A DNA stretch of 12,733 nt from Pelagophyceae sp. CCMP2097 (lineage: Eukaryota > Sar > Pelagophyceae), in the NCBI GenBank assembly GCA_026770575.1, contig MU657367.1, forward strand, positions 37,046 to 49,778. The letters are read 5' to 3'. A program made the position numbers and the translations under genes. The notes below the pieces were generated by a model that worked only from the letters and a program-made list of their open reading frames with translations, was not told where the DNA came from and did no database searches. Below, piece by piece: positions 1-7,821 of the stretch (positions are counted from its first letter, which is position 1; each line of letters opens with the position of its first letter).

Positions 1-292
1 AGATTTGAACCTGTGACCAAAAACTTCTTTTATGATGATTCCAATGAGGCTCCTGCTCGACCTCAACTCCCAATTTTAGCAATCGCATCAACCACTAATC
101 GCTGAATCGGCCGAGTTGCTATCCTTTCCTCCCAAAGGCGGAACCTCACGGATTTACCCGTGGACAGACAGACAGACAGACAGACGGACGGACAGACAAA
201 ATTGCCCCTGGTAATCCTTCAATCAAAGGACCCGAAGGGCCCTTGCCGTAAACTGACGTTGATTAAACGGCAAGGACCCTTCGGGTCCTCAA
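1..292 (-). repeat. Interspersed repeat, copy A (tRNA-like segment, GACA tract, foldback)
   Basis: This copy matches 4299-4578 in the same orientation with about 13 substitutions over 280 aligned bases; the only length difference is three extra tetramers in the GACA/GACG tract (about 161-200). It is cut by the left window edge. Read on the minus strand, the left end resembles the D-arm to T-arm part of a tRNA: TTGGTCACAGGTTCAAATCT, which contains a slightly altered Pol III B box. The anticodon arm does not fold properly, so this is not a working tRNA gene. The right end carries a foldback: 227-249 pairs with 267-289 with one mismatch in 23, around a 17-base loop. This looks like a short non-autonomous element, possibly tRNA-derived, but the tRNA-like part does not sit at a conventional SINE 5' end. 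Confidence 0.85.
227..289. repeat. 23-bp foldback at the end of repeat copy A
   Basis: The arms at 227-249 and 267-289 are inverted copies with a single mismatch, separated by 17 bases. The same structure is present at 4513-4535 and 4553-4575. RNA from either strand would form a stable hairpin. Confidence 0.9.
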
Positions 293-326
293 AAAGCTGC
301 TTGAAAAAAGTGAAGCTGTCTAGGAA

Positions 327-507
327 GTTCCGTCCCCTATTGGATTCTGCTCCCTATTGGATTCGGAATGGCCAATGAGAGGGCTTGAAAATGCAATTTG
401 TTCAGAAAAAGCATTTTTGCACCAATCCAATAGCTTAGAAAGTGTGAAAAAGTTCAGAAGAAGGTTGGAATCCAATAGGGGATCCTGAATCCAATAGGGG
501 AAAGAAC
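327..507. mobile_element. Small inverted-repeat (MITE-like) element
   Basis: About 42-bp imperfect inverted repeats lie at 327-368 and 465-507. Each arm contains two copies of the unit CCCTATTGGATTC or a close variant, so four copies frame the element. A fifth, degenerate inverted copy (CCAATCCAATAGC) lies inside at 423-435. The interior also holds a small AAAATGC/GCATTTT foldback. No open frame of note and no clear target-site duplication are visible. The arrangement suits a non-autonomous DNA transposon or foldback element; no transposase is present in the window to assign a superfamily. Confidence 0.65.
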
Positions 508-537
508 TAATGTAATAAAAAGGGTTGCATGAAATTT

Positions 538-746
538 TAGGCGCCGAGGTGGCGGCGCCTTTGGGCCTTTCCGAGGACTTCGACAAACCGCACGCGGCGA
601 CTCCGCCGCGCGCACCGCCGGCTTTCGAGATTCAACCTTGAAGTTGCGGTCCGTTTCCACCGCGTGGTGCCAAAAGTCAGTCGGCGAAGCTTTTGGAGAT
701 TCTCTGAGGTCCCGGGATCCCGGGAGGCGCCCCAGTCCCCGTCGCC
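538..746 (+). promoter_or_regulatory. Upstream region of the transporter gene
   Basis: This GC-rich stretch precedes the transporter start codon. It contains an AGGCGCC/GGCGCCT inverted repeat near 539-561 and a perfect 16-bp palindrome TCCCGGGATCCCGGGA at 710-725, 22 bp before the ATG. I see no convincing TATA box. The start context is GTCGCCATGTCG. The region probably contains the 5' untranslated region, but no transcription start can be placed. Confidence 0.35.
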
Positions 747-1938
747 ATGTCGCCCCCCAGCGGCGGCGCGCCCGCCGAGGGCGGGTCCACTTTCCAGCTC
801 GTCTTCCTGTCCGCCGGGGTCCTGGCTTCGTTTATCGCGTTTGGGTATGCCCAAGAGGCGGTGACGAAGACGCCCTTTGGCGCAGAGGGCGAACTCTTCA
901 AGTTCTCCACGTTCCTCGTCCTCCTCCAGTCTGTCGGCAACGCCGCAGTGGCCGCCGCCGTGAGCGGAACCCGCCGGCGGGTCGAAAGCGGTCTGGCAAA
1001 GGGCCCCGGCACCGTATACGCCGGCCTATTAGGTGCTCTTCGCAAAGACGGGCCGCAAGACGAACCTCAACGCGGGCGTGCCACTCAAGGACTGGCTCGT
1101 CGTGGCACTGGGCTACTTTGGCGCGCACAAGCTCGGGCTCTCGGCGCTGGCCTACATCTCCTTCCCGCTCCAGGTCATTTGCAAGTCGTGCAAGGCCATC
1201 CCCGTCATGGCCGGCGAGCGCGTCTTTACAGGCAAGAGGCACTCCACGTCGCAGGTCTGCGGCGTGTTCATGATGTGCGCCGGTGTCGTCATGTTCACGT
1301 TGCTCGGCCCGCGCAAATCTTCCGGCAGCGGCATGGAGCTGGATGCTAAGATGGCCTTTGGCCTCTTGCTTGTCCTCGGGGCTTTAGTGTGCGACGGTAT
1401 CTACGGGCCGTACCAGAACAAGATCACAAAGGCGCACGGGCCGACGGCGTATCACTTGATGTTTAACATGAACCTTTACCAAGGCCTGTTGTCCCTCGCG
1501 CTGTGCCTCGCCCACGGCGAGGTCGGCGACGCCCTGGCGTTCTGCGCCAAGCACGGTTCGGCCGTGGTGAAACTCTTGGCGCTGTTTTCTGCGGCGATGG
1601 CCCTCGGCAACATCTTCATCTACCAGCTCCAGCACTCCTTCGGCGCGCTCACCGTAAGCCATCGCGGGGGACCCGCAAAAAGGGGGGGGGGGGGGTCGAG
1701 ACGATGGCAATGTCTCGAAACCGTGGACGTACCTATGTACGCGACGCCCCACGCTGAGGTGACCACCGTCACCACGCTCCGCAAGCTCACCTCGGTGCTC
1801 TTCAGCGTCTTCCTCTTCGGCCACTCGCTCTCGCTGGCGCAGTGGGCCGCTGTTTTCGTGGTCGTTTTTTACAAAGTCGAGGGCGACCTCCTGGCAAAGC
1901 TCGTGGGCGGGCCCAAACAAGTCGCAAAGTCAAAGTAA
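747..1938 (+). CDS. SLC35B1/HUT1-like nucleotide-sugar (UDP-galactose-type) transporter, three exons
   Basis: Joined exons 747-959, 1033-1653 and 1759-1938 give 337 residues, close to the ~320-residue size of the SLC35B1/HUT1 family. The protein is hydrophobic throughout with about ten likely membrane segments. Family hallmarks visible after splicing are GYAQE at residues 33-37, FPLQVICKSCKAIPVM ending near residue 130 (the KSCK..PVM signature typical of SLC35B1), and FGALT followed by VTTVTTLRK at 279-287, which is created across intron 2. These proteins sit in the ER or Golgi membrane and exchange nucleotide sugars; human SLC35B1 has also been proposed as an ER ATP/ADP exchanger, so the substrate is open. 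The ATG at 747 gives a correctly placed first helix. The C-terminus (QVAKSK) is lysine-rich but not a strict dilysine ER signal. The last helix looks about two residues short compared with relatives. Confidence 0.88.
960..1032 (+). other. Intron 1 of the transporter gene
   Basis: The 73-bp phase-0 intron has donor GTGAGC and acceptor CTATTAG. Removing it joins ...NAAVAAA to VLFAKTGRK and restores the family's second helix and loop. The frame shifts across it, so it cannot be coding. Confidence 0.88.
1654..1758 (+). other. Intron 2 of the transporter gene (in-frame, stop-free)
   Basis: The 105-bp phase-0 intron has donor GTAAGC and acceptor GCTGAG. Its length is a multiple of three and it has no in-frame stop, so a naive reading runs straight through it and adds 35 residues. 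Splicing instead gives FGALT-VTTVTTLRK, which matches the conserved FGxLTxxxxTTxRK pattern of SLC35B transporters. It contains a run of 14 G at 1682-1695. Confidence 0.85.
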
Positions 1939-1959
1939 ACACACGTCGCAAAGTCAAAG
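1921..1959 (+). repeat. 15-bp direct repeat flanking the transporter stop codon
   Basis: GTCGCAAAGTCAAAG occurs at 1921-1935 and again at 1945-1959. The first copy encodes the last five residues (VAKSK) of the transporter; the second lies just after the stop. Confidence 0.9.
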
Positions 1960-2736
1960 GAGACGGCGCGCCGCAACCTTGGCGCGCGGGCCGGCGACCT
2001 GCGCCGTGCGCCTGCCGCCGGCATTTCGACGCGACGCCCGCAGGCGGTATCTAATCAGGCTCCTTTCGAGCACGAGCCTTCTTTCCGCAGCCCGGCTGTG
2101 GTCGAGGGCCGCTGCGGAATCTGTCGGCCTGCGGAGTACTCCGTCCGAAAGAAGCAAGGTGATCGGCTGGGGTGGAGATTTCGATGCAGAATGCGGCAGA
2201 GTCCCTAGTCGGCCCGGGTCGGTTTCCAGGTTGGTACGGGTTGATTTGCAGGTTGGTGCAGACCGGGCGTCGCCGATGCTGGGAGACGCGTCGTCCGACG
2301 GCGCCGGCGTCGAGTGCCCTGGCGCCGAAGTGGGGCCTCTCTCGACACGAGGGGAAGTCCCCGAGGCGAGCCAGGGGAGCGTAGGCGGGTCTTGCATGGT
2401 GCTTCCGTGTCGGACGCGGCGGGCTGCGGCGATCATGTGCATCGTTGCCACAGTCACGGTCATAGTCAATAGACGGTGCTCTGATGCATACCCACAGCGT
2501 GACCGAGACGTTCGACGCGGCTTTGACGACAGAACTTGGACTCTGCCCTGAGCGTACGATGCTCTTCTGTCCTGAGCGGACGCGGCGGGCTGGCGCCTGC
2601 ATGTGCATCAACGGTCGCACTTATCGGATCTATCATGGCGTGGCACTTCGCTCTAACCAGAGCAACGGAGCTCTGATCCACAGACAGAGCGCGGGGAACC
2701 GAGACGTTCAAACCAGTCAAAATGAGATCAGCACAC
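1960..2736. other. Spacer with no convincing gene
   Basis: Open frames exist on both strands but none has a recognisable protein or steady codon bias. A degenerate duplication of about 38 bp is visible: CGGACGCGGCGGGCTG at 2412-2427 and again at 2577-2592, each followed by a CATGTGCATC core. The left half may include the 3' end of the transporter transcript. Confidence 0.4.
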
Positions 2737-2756
2737 AAAAAAACTTAAGTTTTTTT
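2737..2756. repeat. Perfect 20-bp palindrome A7-CTTAAG-T7
   Basis: Seven A, then CTTAAG, then at least seven T form a perfect palindrome without a loop. It sits at the switch from moderately GC-rich to AT-rich sequence. Confidence 0.85.
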
Positions 2757-2870
2757 TAAAGCCGTTGAAGACGCCTCTGGTGTTTTTATTGAGTTTTATT
2801 ACTTTTTCAATCAAATCCAAGTTATAGACCAAAAGGACGATACTTTTTTAGCGAACGTTTGTTTAGCGGT

Positions 2871-2988
2871 AGGTGTTCTCCTCAATTGTTCTCCTCAAGC
2901 ACCTGCGAGATCCTGAAAGGATGACTGGGGGGGGCGTCCCCCCAGGTCAATGCCAAGGGATCTCGCAGGTGCTTGAGGGGAACACCTT
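2871..2988. repeat. Large foldback with nested G/C hairpin
   Basis: The arms at 2888-2913 and 2958-2983 pair over 26 bp with one mismatch. Between them lies a nested hairpin CTGGGGGGGG-CGT-CCCCCCAG (2925-2944). The left arm is preceded by a duplicate of GTTCTCCTCAA (2874-2884 and 2888-2898), and the outer right flank AACACCT can also pair with the AGGTGTT at 2871. RNA from either strand would fold into one long hairpin. It could be a foldback transposon remnant or a structured RNA; nothing in the sequence decides which. Confidence 0.8.
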
Positions 2989-3411
2989 CCGCTCGATACG
3001 CCATTCGCCCAAATATTTGCGAAATGAACTTCAGTTGGCAGCTGATCTACTGGAGTGCCCGGCCAACTTGCCGGTCAAGGGGCCTCGGCCAAAAAAAAAG
3101 CGAACCTGCGGTTACGCATACCGGACCGGCAAACCTTAACGGCATTTATGGACTTTTCTTAAATTTCGAATCAAAATTTTAAATAATGCGCTGATCGTTT
3201 TGCATTTTGACCTTGCCTTAGAGTCGCTCAAGAGCTCTGTGAACAAGCTCAACGTTATCGCCTCCCGAGTTGCTCGTGGCGGAGCACGATGCATCGTCTC
3301 GGGCGGACCGCGGCTGGCGCGGGCCGACGGCTGGTGCTGGTGAAGGGCCTCTCCCAACCTCCCATCTGTTCGAAAACGCTTTTTCCAAGGCCCTGAAAAC
3401 TTCGCGACAGG
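2989..3411. other. Spacer with no recognisable gene
   Basis: Mixed-composition DNA with an A-run (3091-3099) and AT-rich stretch (3160-3200). Short open frames are present on both strands, but none shows sustained GC3 bias like the two recognised genes or any familiar motif. Confidence 0.4.
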
Positions 3412-3970
3412 CGACGGCGTTGGAAAGAGAGGTCCCAGGGCTGTCGAATTCCGTCGCCCGTGACCATGGGCAAGCCCGGGGAGCTGAGCTACAGCCCACC
3501 AAAATTTGACTGTTTTTGGCCTTCTTGGGGCGATTCTGCGCCCCGGCACCGTTACTTTGGCTCGTTGAGCATTCCTACACGCTGTAGGTTGCCCCTCCAC
3601 TGGCTCCGGGCCAGTATTCCCCCTATAGCGGCCGCTCACGGGCCGAAAACCGATGAGGGTACTTGAAAAGGGTACGACTAAATCCCAGCTCCCCGAGCTA
3701 CGCCATGGTCATAGTCGACGGCGTTAGAAAGAGGAGAAGCAGGGCTTTCAAAATCCGTCGGCCTTGACCATGGCAAAGCCCGGAGAGCTGAGTTCTAGGT
3801 CGCCAAAGTTTGACTGCCTCGAACTTCGGCAACCTGTAGCTCAGCTCCCCAGTCAACTTTGTAATCACGAACTTGAGCGTTCGAAAGGGGAGGTTGGGGG
3901 CTCTCCATATCCGTCGGCTGTGACCGTAGGCAACCCTGGGAAGCTGAGGTACTGGCCGCCAAAGTTCGAC
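3412..3970. repeat. Family of degenerate ~100-bp repeats, direct and inverted
   Basis: Three direct copies lie at about 3412-3511, 3716-3814 and 3875-3970. Each contains a CCGTCG..TGACCATGGGCAAG core, then CCCGGGGAGCTGAG and a CCAAA.TTTGACT end. Partial inverted copies sit between them: CAGCTCCCCGAGCTACGCCA at 3686-3705 and GCTCAGCTCCCCAGT at 3838-3852. The 36-bp arms 3686-3721 and 3755-3790 pair imperfectly (about eight mismatches), so copy 2 is a foldback. The minus strand shows related peptide repeats (QLPGLAHGHGRR and variants), but frames shift between copies and I regard this as repeat DNA rather than a gene. Confidence 0.75.
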
Positions 3971-4298
3971 TATCCTGATAATCTCAAACTTCTTTCTTTC
4001 GGACTTGGAATATGTCAATAAGCCATATTTTTGGAATTTATCAAGTCTAATATGGGGCTTTAATCACCACGGAGGTCAAACGGGCCGATGCTCTCGTGGA
4101 ACGGATCTTCAATTCCCCGTCTGCGCATCCCCTCCAGTGCCGAAATCAAAGGCGGTTTAGGGTACCCCCAATATTACAAGAGCGCGCCGGAGGCACACGG
4201 AGGACCCGACTTCGAGCGAAGGATACAGACAAATCCCATTGCAATGCCCACGTAAATAATTAAAATTATTTAACTAATCGCTAATTTTGCGGCCGACC
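3971..4298. other. Spacer with no recognisable gene
   Basis: No open frame of note. It ends in AT-rich sequence (4250-4290) directly before the tRNA-like end of repeat copy B. Confidence 0.4.
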
Positions 4299-4578
4299 AG
4301 ATTCGAACCTGTGACCAAAAACTTCTTTTATGATGATTCCAATGAGACTCCTGCTCGACCTCCATTCCCAATTTTAGCGATCGCATCAACCACCAGTCGC
4401 TGAATCGGTCGAGTTGCTGCCCTTTCCTCCCAAAGGCGGAACCTCACGGATTTACCCATGGACAGACAGACAGACGGACAGACAAAATTGCCCATGGTAA
4501 TCCTTCAACCAAAGGACCCGAAGGGCCCTTGCCGTAAACTGACGTTGATTAAACGGCAAGGACCCTTCGGGTCCTCAA
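4299..4578 (-). repeat. Interspersed repeat, copy B (complete on the right, tRNA-like on the left)
   Basis: This is the second copy of the repeat at 1-292. Its minus strand reads GGTTCGAATC, a perfect Pol III B-box core, preceded at normal tRNA spacing by an A-box/D-arm-like stretch (AGTCTCATTGGAATCAT). The anticodon arm is degenerate and the T-stem has a mismatch, so it is a tRNA relic. The body then holds a shorter GACA tract (4458-4483) and the 23-bp foldback at 4513-4535 and 4553-4575. Both copies end at the same TCCTCAA, which supports a defined element boundary on that side. The left boundary may lie further left, since copy A is truncated there. Confidence 0.85.
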
Positions 4579-4880
4579 TTAACAGCCTATTAATGTTGAT
4601 CCTCGACGGCGCTGAGGGCCGTGAGAATCTCCCGATTTCATGGCATTTTAGGGTATTTGGAAGGTAAACGCCAAGCTTATTGTCCGATTACCGGTAAATA
4701 CCCAATTCCCGGTCGGCAATTTTGAATAATTTCGATTTAGCGATATTCTGGAGTATTACAAATCCAATTTTGATTTCGTCACTGGTTTCTACCAGTTAGA
4801 TAGTTCTATCCGTTGAAAAGTCAAAATACAAATTCAACAAATAACGCGAGGACCCCTCCTCTCTGATCGCCAAACCAGCT
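4579..4880. other. AT-richer spacer, no gene seen
   Basis: Contains GGTAAA/TACC-type short repeats around 4664-4710 similar in flavour to those at 6590-6990. No supported coding region. Confidence 0.35.
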
Positions 4881-4887
4881 AAGATTG

Positions 4888-5082
4888 GGGGGCCCTGTGG
4901 CCCAGACGGGCGCATATGGTCTGCCCCCAAAGCATCGAAGGGCATAGTTTATGTGTTTTGAGGCCACACGACCATTAGGGGGCAGGCAATTCCACCGTTC
5001 CATCGATTTGGGAAACGGCCGTTTTGCAGCCTGTCCCGGAGGCCCCTGTGGCCCAAACTGGCGCGTTTCGCCTGCCCCCTGA
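4888..5082 (+). repeat. Degenerate ~40-bp direct repeat pair
   Basis: GGCCCTGTGGCCCAGACGGG at 4892-4911 is followed by CGCATATGGTCTGCCCCC. A related block starts at 5041 (GGCCCCTGTGGCCCAAACTG) and continues GCGCGTTTCGCCTGCCCCC. The spacing is about 150 bp. A third, weaker relation is GAGGCC.CAC at 4960 and 5245. This suggests an old tandem duplication of a ~150-bp unit. Confidence 0.6.
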
Positions 5083-5148
5083 GCTCACAGCGGATAATCG
5101 GCGATCCGACTGTCGCCGAACCCGGACACTATATAGTTTATATATGAA

Positions 5149-5209
5149 GCGACACACGCGATCGGCCATAGGAGACCGGCAAGCTCCTTTTGGCGATCTC
5201 GTGTGTTGC
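5149..5209. repeat. 16-bp imperfect inverted repeat (hairpin)
   Basis: GCGACACACGCGATCG at 5149-5164 is the inverted complement of CGATCTCGTGTGTTGC at 5194-5209 with two mismatches, around a 29-base loop. The AT-rich TATATAGTTTATATATG lies just before it (5130-5146). Confidence 0.7.
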
Positions 5210-6016
5210 TGCGTATTATCTATGATGTCTAGTTGAGATGTTTAGAGGCCGCACAGCCCAGCCCTTAAGAGGCAGAAAATACCGCCATTTTGAGTCACAG
5301 TGATGCACTTGGCAAACACGATTTTGAACTAGCCTCCTGCCCAAACGACGGTTCCGTTGCCGCTCTAAGTGGGCGCGATCTTCAATGTAGACGATTCCTT
5401 TCAACCGCGAACAGTGCCGCCGCCGCGCACAGGGCTCTATGAACCGCGCGCGGCCTCTCATGGTCTCTCGTGAGCAATCGCCTAAAATAATTTGCTTGCT
5501 AACATGCAAGTATTATTCAACTGAGCTTTTCCAAAAGTTTGGGAGTAACTCTTAAGTTTAAAAGGCGATTTAAATATTCGGGTGGATTTACCACTCAGCT
5601 CTCCACTGCTATAATTGGTTCCCTCAATCATATGTTTCTTGGTCGCGATTTGAGAGTGCGAGCGCAATCGATCTCCGATAGTCCCGTCGCCTCGGAGCTG
5701 GTTGCGGGTGCCCATGAACTAGCTTCTGCAAAAGACCGTTTGTTCCCCCGACTCCTGTGGCCGGCACGCGAAGCATTTCTTGCTCCGCGCGTTTCCCTTG
5801 ATCGAGCCTTTCTCGGTCCATAGCCAACCGTTTTCGTCGCTCCTTGGGACCACCGATCCGCGCCGAGGTCCGTCGCCCGCGCTGGCAACGTCGCTCCCGC
5901 GCGCGCCCGCGCGCCCCGTTGCCATCTACCAAGGCTTCCTTCATCACAAAAGAGTACTATTTTTTCAGTCCGTTGGATGGCCGCTTAAGGTCAAGCTAGG
6001 GCTTTATTAGCAATTA
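5210..6016. other. Spacer with only weak open frames
   Basis: A 94-codon plus-strand frame at 5539-5823 and overlapping minus-strand frames exist, but none has a recognisable motif or the strong GC3 bias of the two recognised genes. GC rises around 5840-5930 (CG-rich, repetitive GCGCGCGCCCGCGCGC), which can open frames by chance. Confidence 0.35.
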
Positions 6017-6036
6017 TAAGACGAGGCTTCGTCTTA
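6017..6036. repeat. Short perfect hairpin
   Basis: TAAGACGA (6017-6024) and TCGTCTTA (6029-6036) form a perfect 8-bp stem with a GGCT loop. No adjacent gene end can be assigned to it. Confidence 0.6.
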
Positions 6037-6082
6037 AATCGCGCGTGAAATTTCAGATGAAAATTCAAGTTAGAAGGAAGCA

Positions 6083-6256
6083 CGAATCATCGAAAGAACG
6101 CAAGGTAGACCAGTTCGATCCCCGTTGACGACAAAAGGCCTGCCGACTAAATCTTTTTAATGTGTTTTGCGAATTATCGAAAAAAAGTTAGGGAGACCAG
6201 TTCGATCCCCGTAGACGACAAAAGGTCTGCCGACTAAATCTTTTTTTAATTTTTTT
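6083..6256 (+). repeat. Tandem 87-bp duplication with B-box-like core and T-run
   Basis: Unit 1 (6083-6169) and unit 2 (6170-about 6256) align at an offset of exactly 87 bp. Both contain GACCAGTTCGATCCCCGT, then GACGACAAAAGG.CTGCCGACTAAATC and a run of five to seven T. The core resembles a Pol III B box (tRNA T-arm), and the T-runs resemble Pol III terminators. I tried to fold a tRNA around each core: the T-stem has two mismatches and no matching 5' acceptor stem is present, so these are at best tRNA 3'-end relics. Confidence 0.75.
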
Positions 6257-6257
6257 G

Positions 6258-6338
6258 AAAGCGTTTTCCATCAAGCGCGACGCGAAGGGGGGGGGGTCCG
6301 GGGAAGGCACCCCCGGAAGCGAACGCTCCAGGGAGGCG
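6258..6338 (+). repeat. G-rich hairpin repeat, copy 1
   Basis: GAAAGCGTTTTCCATCAAGCGC leads into a ten-G run, TCCGGGG, a short loop and CCCCCGGAAGCGAACGC, ending CCAGGGAGG. It shares order and wording with copies at 6405-6475 and 7805-7872. The G and C tracts pair as a hairpin. Confidence 0.75.
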
Positions 6339-6404
6339 AAACTTCAGATGTTTCGACTTATCGGTGGCCCAGGAGAAGCCCGAGGTTCAGTGTTCGTCTC
6401 CAAT

Positions 6405-6475
6405 GAGGCGCAGCGGCGATAGCGGGGGGTCCGGGGGACACCCCCCGGTAGCGATCTGCCAGGGAGCTCCATAGG
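6405..6475 (+). repeat. G-rich hairpin repeat, copy 2
   Basis: GAGGCGCAGCGGCGATAGCG precedes GGGGGTCCGGGGG-ACA-CCCCCCGGTAGCGA and ends CCAGGGAG as in copy 1. It is only about 80 bp downstream of copy 1, in the same orientation. Confidence 0.75.
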
Positions 6476-6479
6476 TCCC

Positions 6480-7066
6480 ATCTTGCCGTTGAGCGGACTT
6501 CTAACGCCACCTCTATCTTCGGCGATATTGGGTTGGGCCACACAGTTTGTGGTAGAATATTACGGGCGACATACTTTCAGAGTCAGTTACTACCCAGTAA
6601 ATTACCAATTCTTCCTGGTAAGGTGCCGATATTTGGGACTTCCCCATCGTATTCCGGTAAGTTACTTCGAAGACCCTTCTTTTTCGGCGATATCGGTACC
6701 GTCGGGAGTCCGATGTAATACAGTCGTGCCGTTGGGAGTCCGGTGTGTCATACGGCGAGTCTACGAGGTGGTAGGAGCCATGCGGACAGACGCTGGGCTC
6801 TAACAGTCCCTTTCTTGACCTCTTCGTGGTCACTTTTACCGGATATTCTATGAAAAACAGAGGAGTTGGTCGTCCTCAAAGGCCCAGAAAAGGCAGTTTG
6901 GGTGACACCGACGGTAAGTTACTTTGGGCCCGTGGTAACATTCCCAGATTATTCCCGGTAAAATACCGTAAGGGTAACTTACTACAATACTACCGTCCGG
7001 TCACTTTCTGTGTGTCCCCAGTTCCTGTGCTACCCTCGCGCTCCTCCGACGCCTCTCGTCGGATTC
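6480..7066. other. Spacer rich in GGTAA/TTACC-type short repeats
   Basis: CCGTCGGGAGTCCGATGT (6699-6716) and CCGTTGGGAGTCCGGTGT (6729-6746) form an 18-bp direct repeat pair with two differences. The motif GGTAA.TTAC or its complement recurs at about 6595, 6655, 6914, 6956 and 6973. No coding region is supported before the ATG at 7067. Confidence 0.45.
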
Positions 7067-7821
7067 ATGGCGCCGGGGAAACATTCGAAGGCTGCCGAGA
7101 AGGCGAACTATTTAGACGCAGCAAGTCAATCATGTCACGCACATGCTTCGAATCAAGCGCCGGAAACGAAAGAAAGCGCCGTCAGCGCACCGTCGGTGCA
7201 AAGGGAAACGACGGCGTGGTGCTTCACACCACGGCCCTCGAGCATCCATGCAGTGCAACTCCGTGACGTCGCATTCCGGCGTCTTCTTACAATCGACACC
7301 TTGAGTGCCCGCGAGTGCCTGCAGTCCCCCTTCGCCAACTCTATCACTTTACTTCTTACATCCTCATCTATAGGTCGACGAAACTGATGAAAGCGATCAA
7401 CAAAGGCACGTGCCGCCGGGCCGTCGAAGCGCGCGCAAAGGTCCGCTTTTACGCATTACTCGCAGGCGGTGTGTTGGAGCGACAAGCGCAGCGCGTCTTG
7501 CGCGACCGCGAGCTGTGGTTGACGGAGTACAAGAACATGGCTAAGGCCTCCGCGCTCTGGTGGGCGCAGAACTTCCGCGGGTCGTTTGACGTCGCGCGGG
7601 TCGACTTGGCCGTGCTGCACAAAGAACGCGCCGACGAGGCAAAATGGAGCTGGCCGGGCCGGCCTTGCTACTTCCGCAGATCCAAGTCGCGCCAGCACGT
7701 CGCCTTCGCCGCCCGGCCGGGCGAGGCGCCTGTGCACGCGCTGGTCGTCCGCGGCTCTCCTGACGTTGCTTTGTTTGACGGCTACTTCGTTTTTATGTTT
7801 CTTTTGAAGCGTTTTTGGTGA
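7067..7821 (+). CDS. Probable spliced gene of unknown function
   Basis: The main exon runs from 7374 to a TGA at 7819-7821. It follows a good acceptor: a pyrimidine-rich stretch and ATCTATAG ending at 7373. Codons from 7387 to about 7750 are strongly GC-ending, as in the transporter exons, which supports real coding. The peptide starts (S)TKLMKAINKGTCRRAVEARA and is basic and Trp/Arg-rich; I recognise no family. A likely first exon starts at ATG 7067 (MAPGKHSKAAEKANYLDAAS...), but the donor is uncertain: GT at 7192 or 7219 would keep the frame, and neither is a strong site. The last ~20 codons turn AT-rich and enter the G-rich hairpin repeat, which supplies the stop, so the true 3' end may differ. 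Confidence 0.45.

Noticed and set aside
161..200. CRISPR-like or minisatellite array from the GACA units
   Set aside because: It is a simple tetranucleotide tract inside an interspersed repeat; there are no spacers.
1033..1938. One uninterrupted 301-codon frame as the whole transporter
   Set aside because: It lacks the first helix encoded at 747-959 and includes 35 residues of intron 2 that break the conserved FGALT-TTLRK block.
1979..2620. Long overlapping open frames on both strands after the transporter
   Set aside because: Neither has a recognisable motif, and codon bias is not consistent along either. They look like chance frames in GC-rich DNA.
4299..4365. A functional tRNA gene on the minus strand
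   Set aside because: The T-loop and spacing to an A-box-like part are good, but the anticodon stem does not pair and the acceptor stem is missing its 5' partner.
5539..5947. Coding region on either strand around 5.5-5.9 kb
   Set aside because: Composition is mixed and no family motif appears; kept only as spacer.
6017..6036. Rho-independent bacterial terminator
   Set aside because: The hairpin is not followed by a T-run, no bacterial gene precedes it and the context is eukaryotic.
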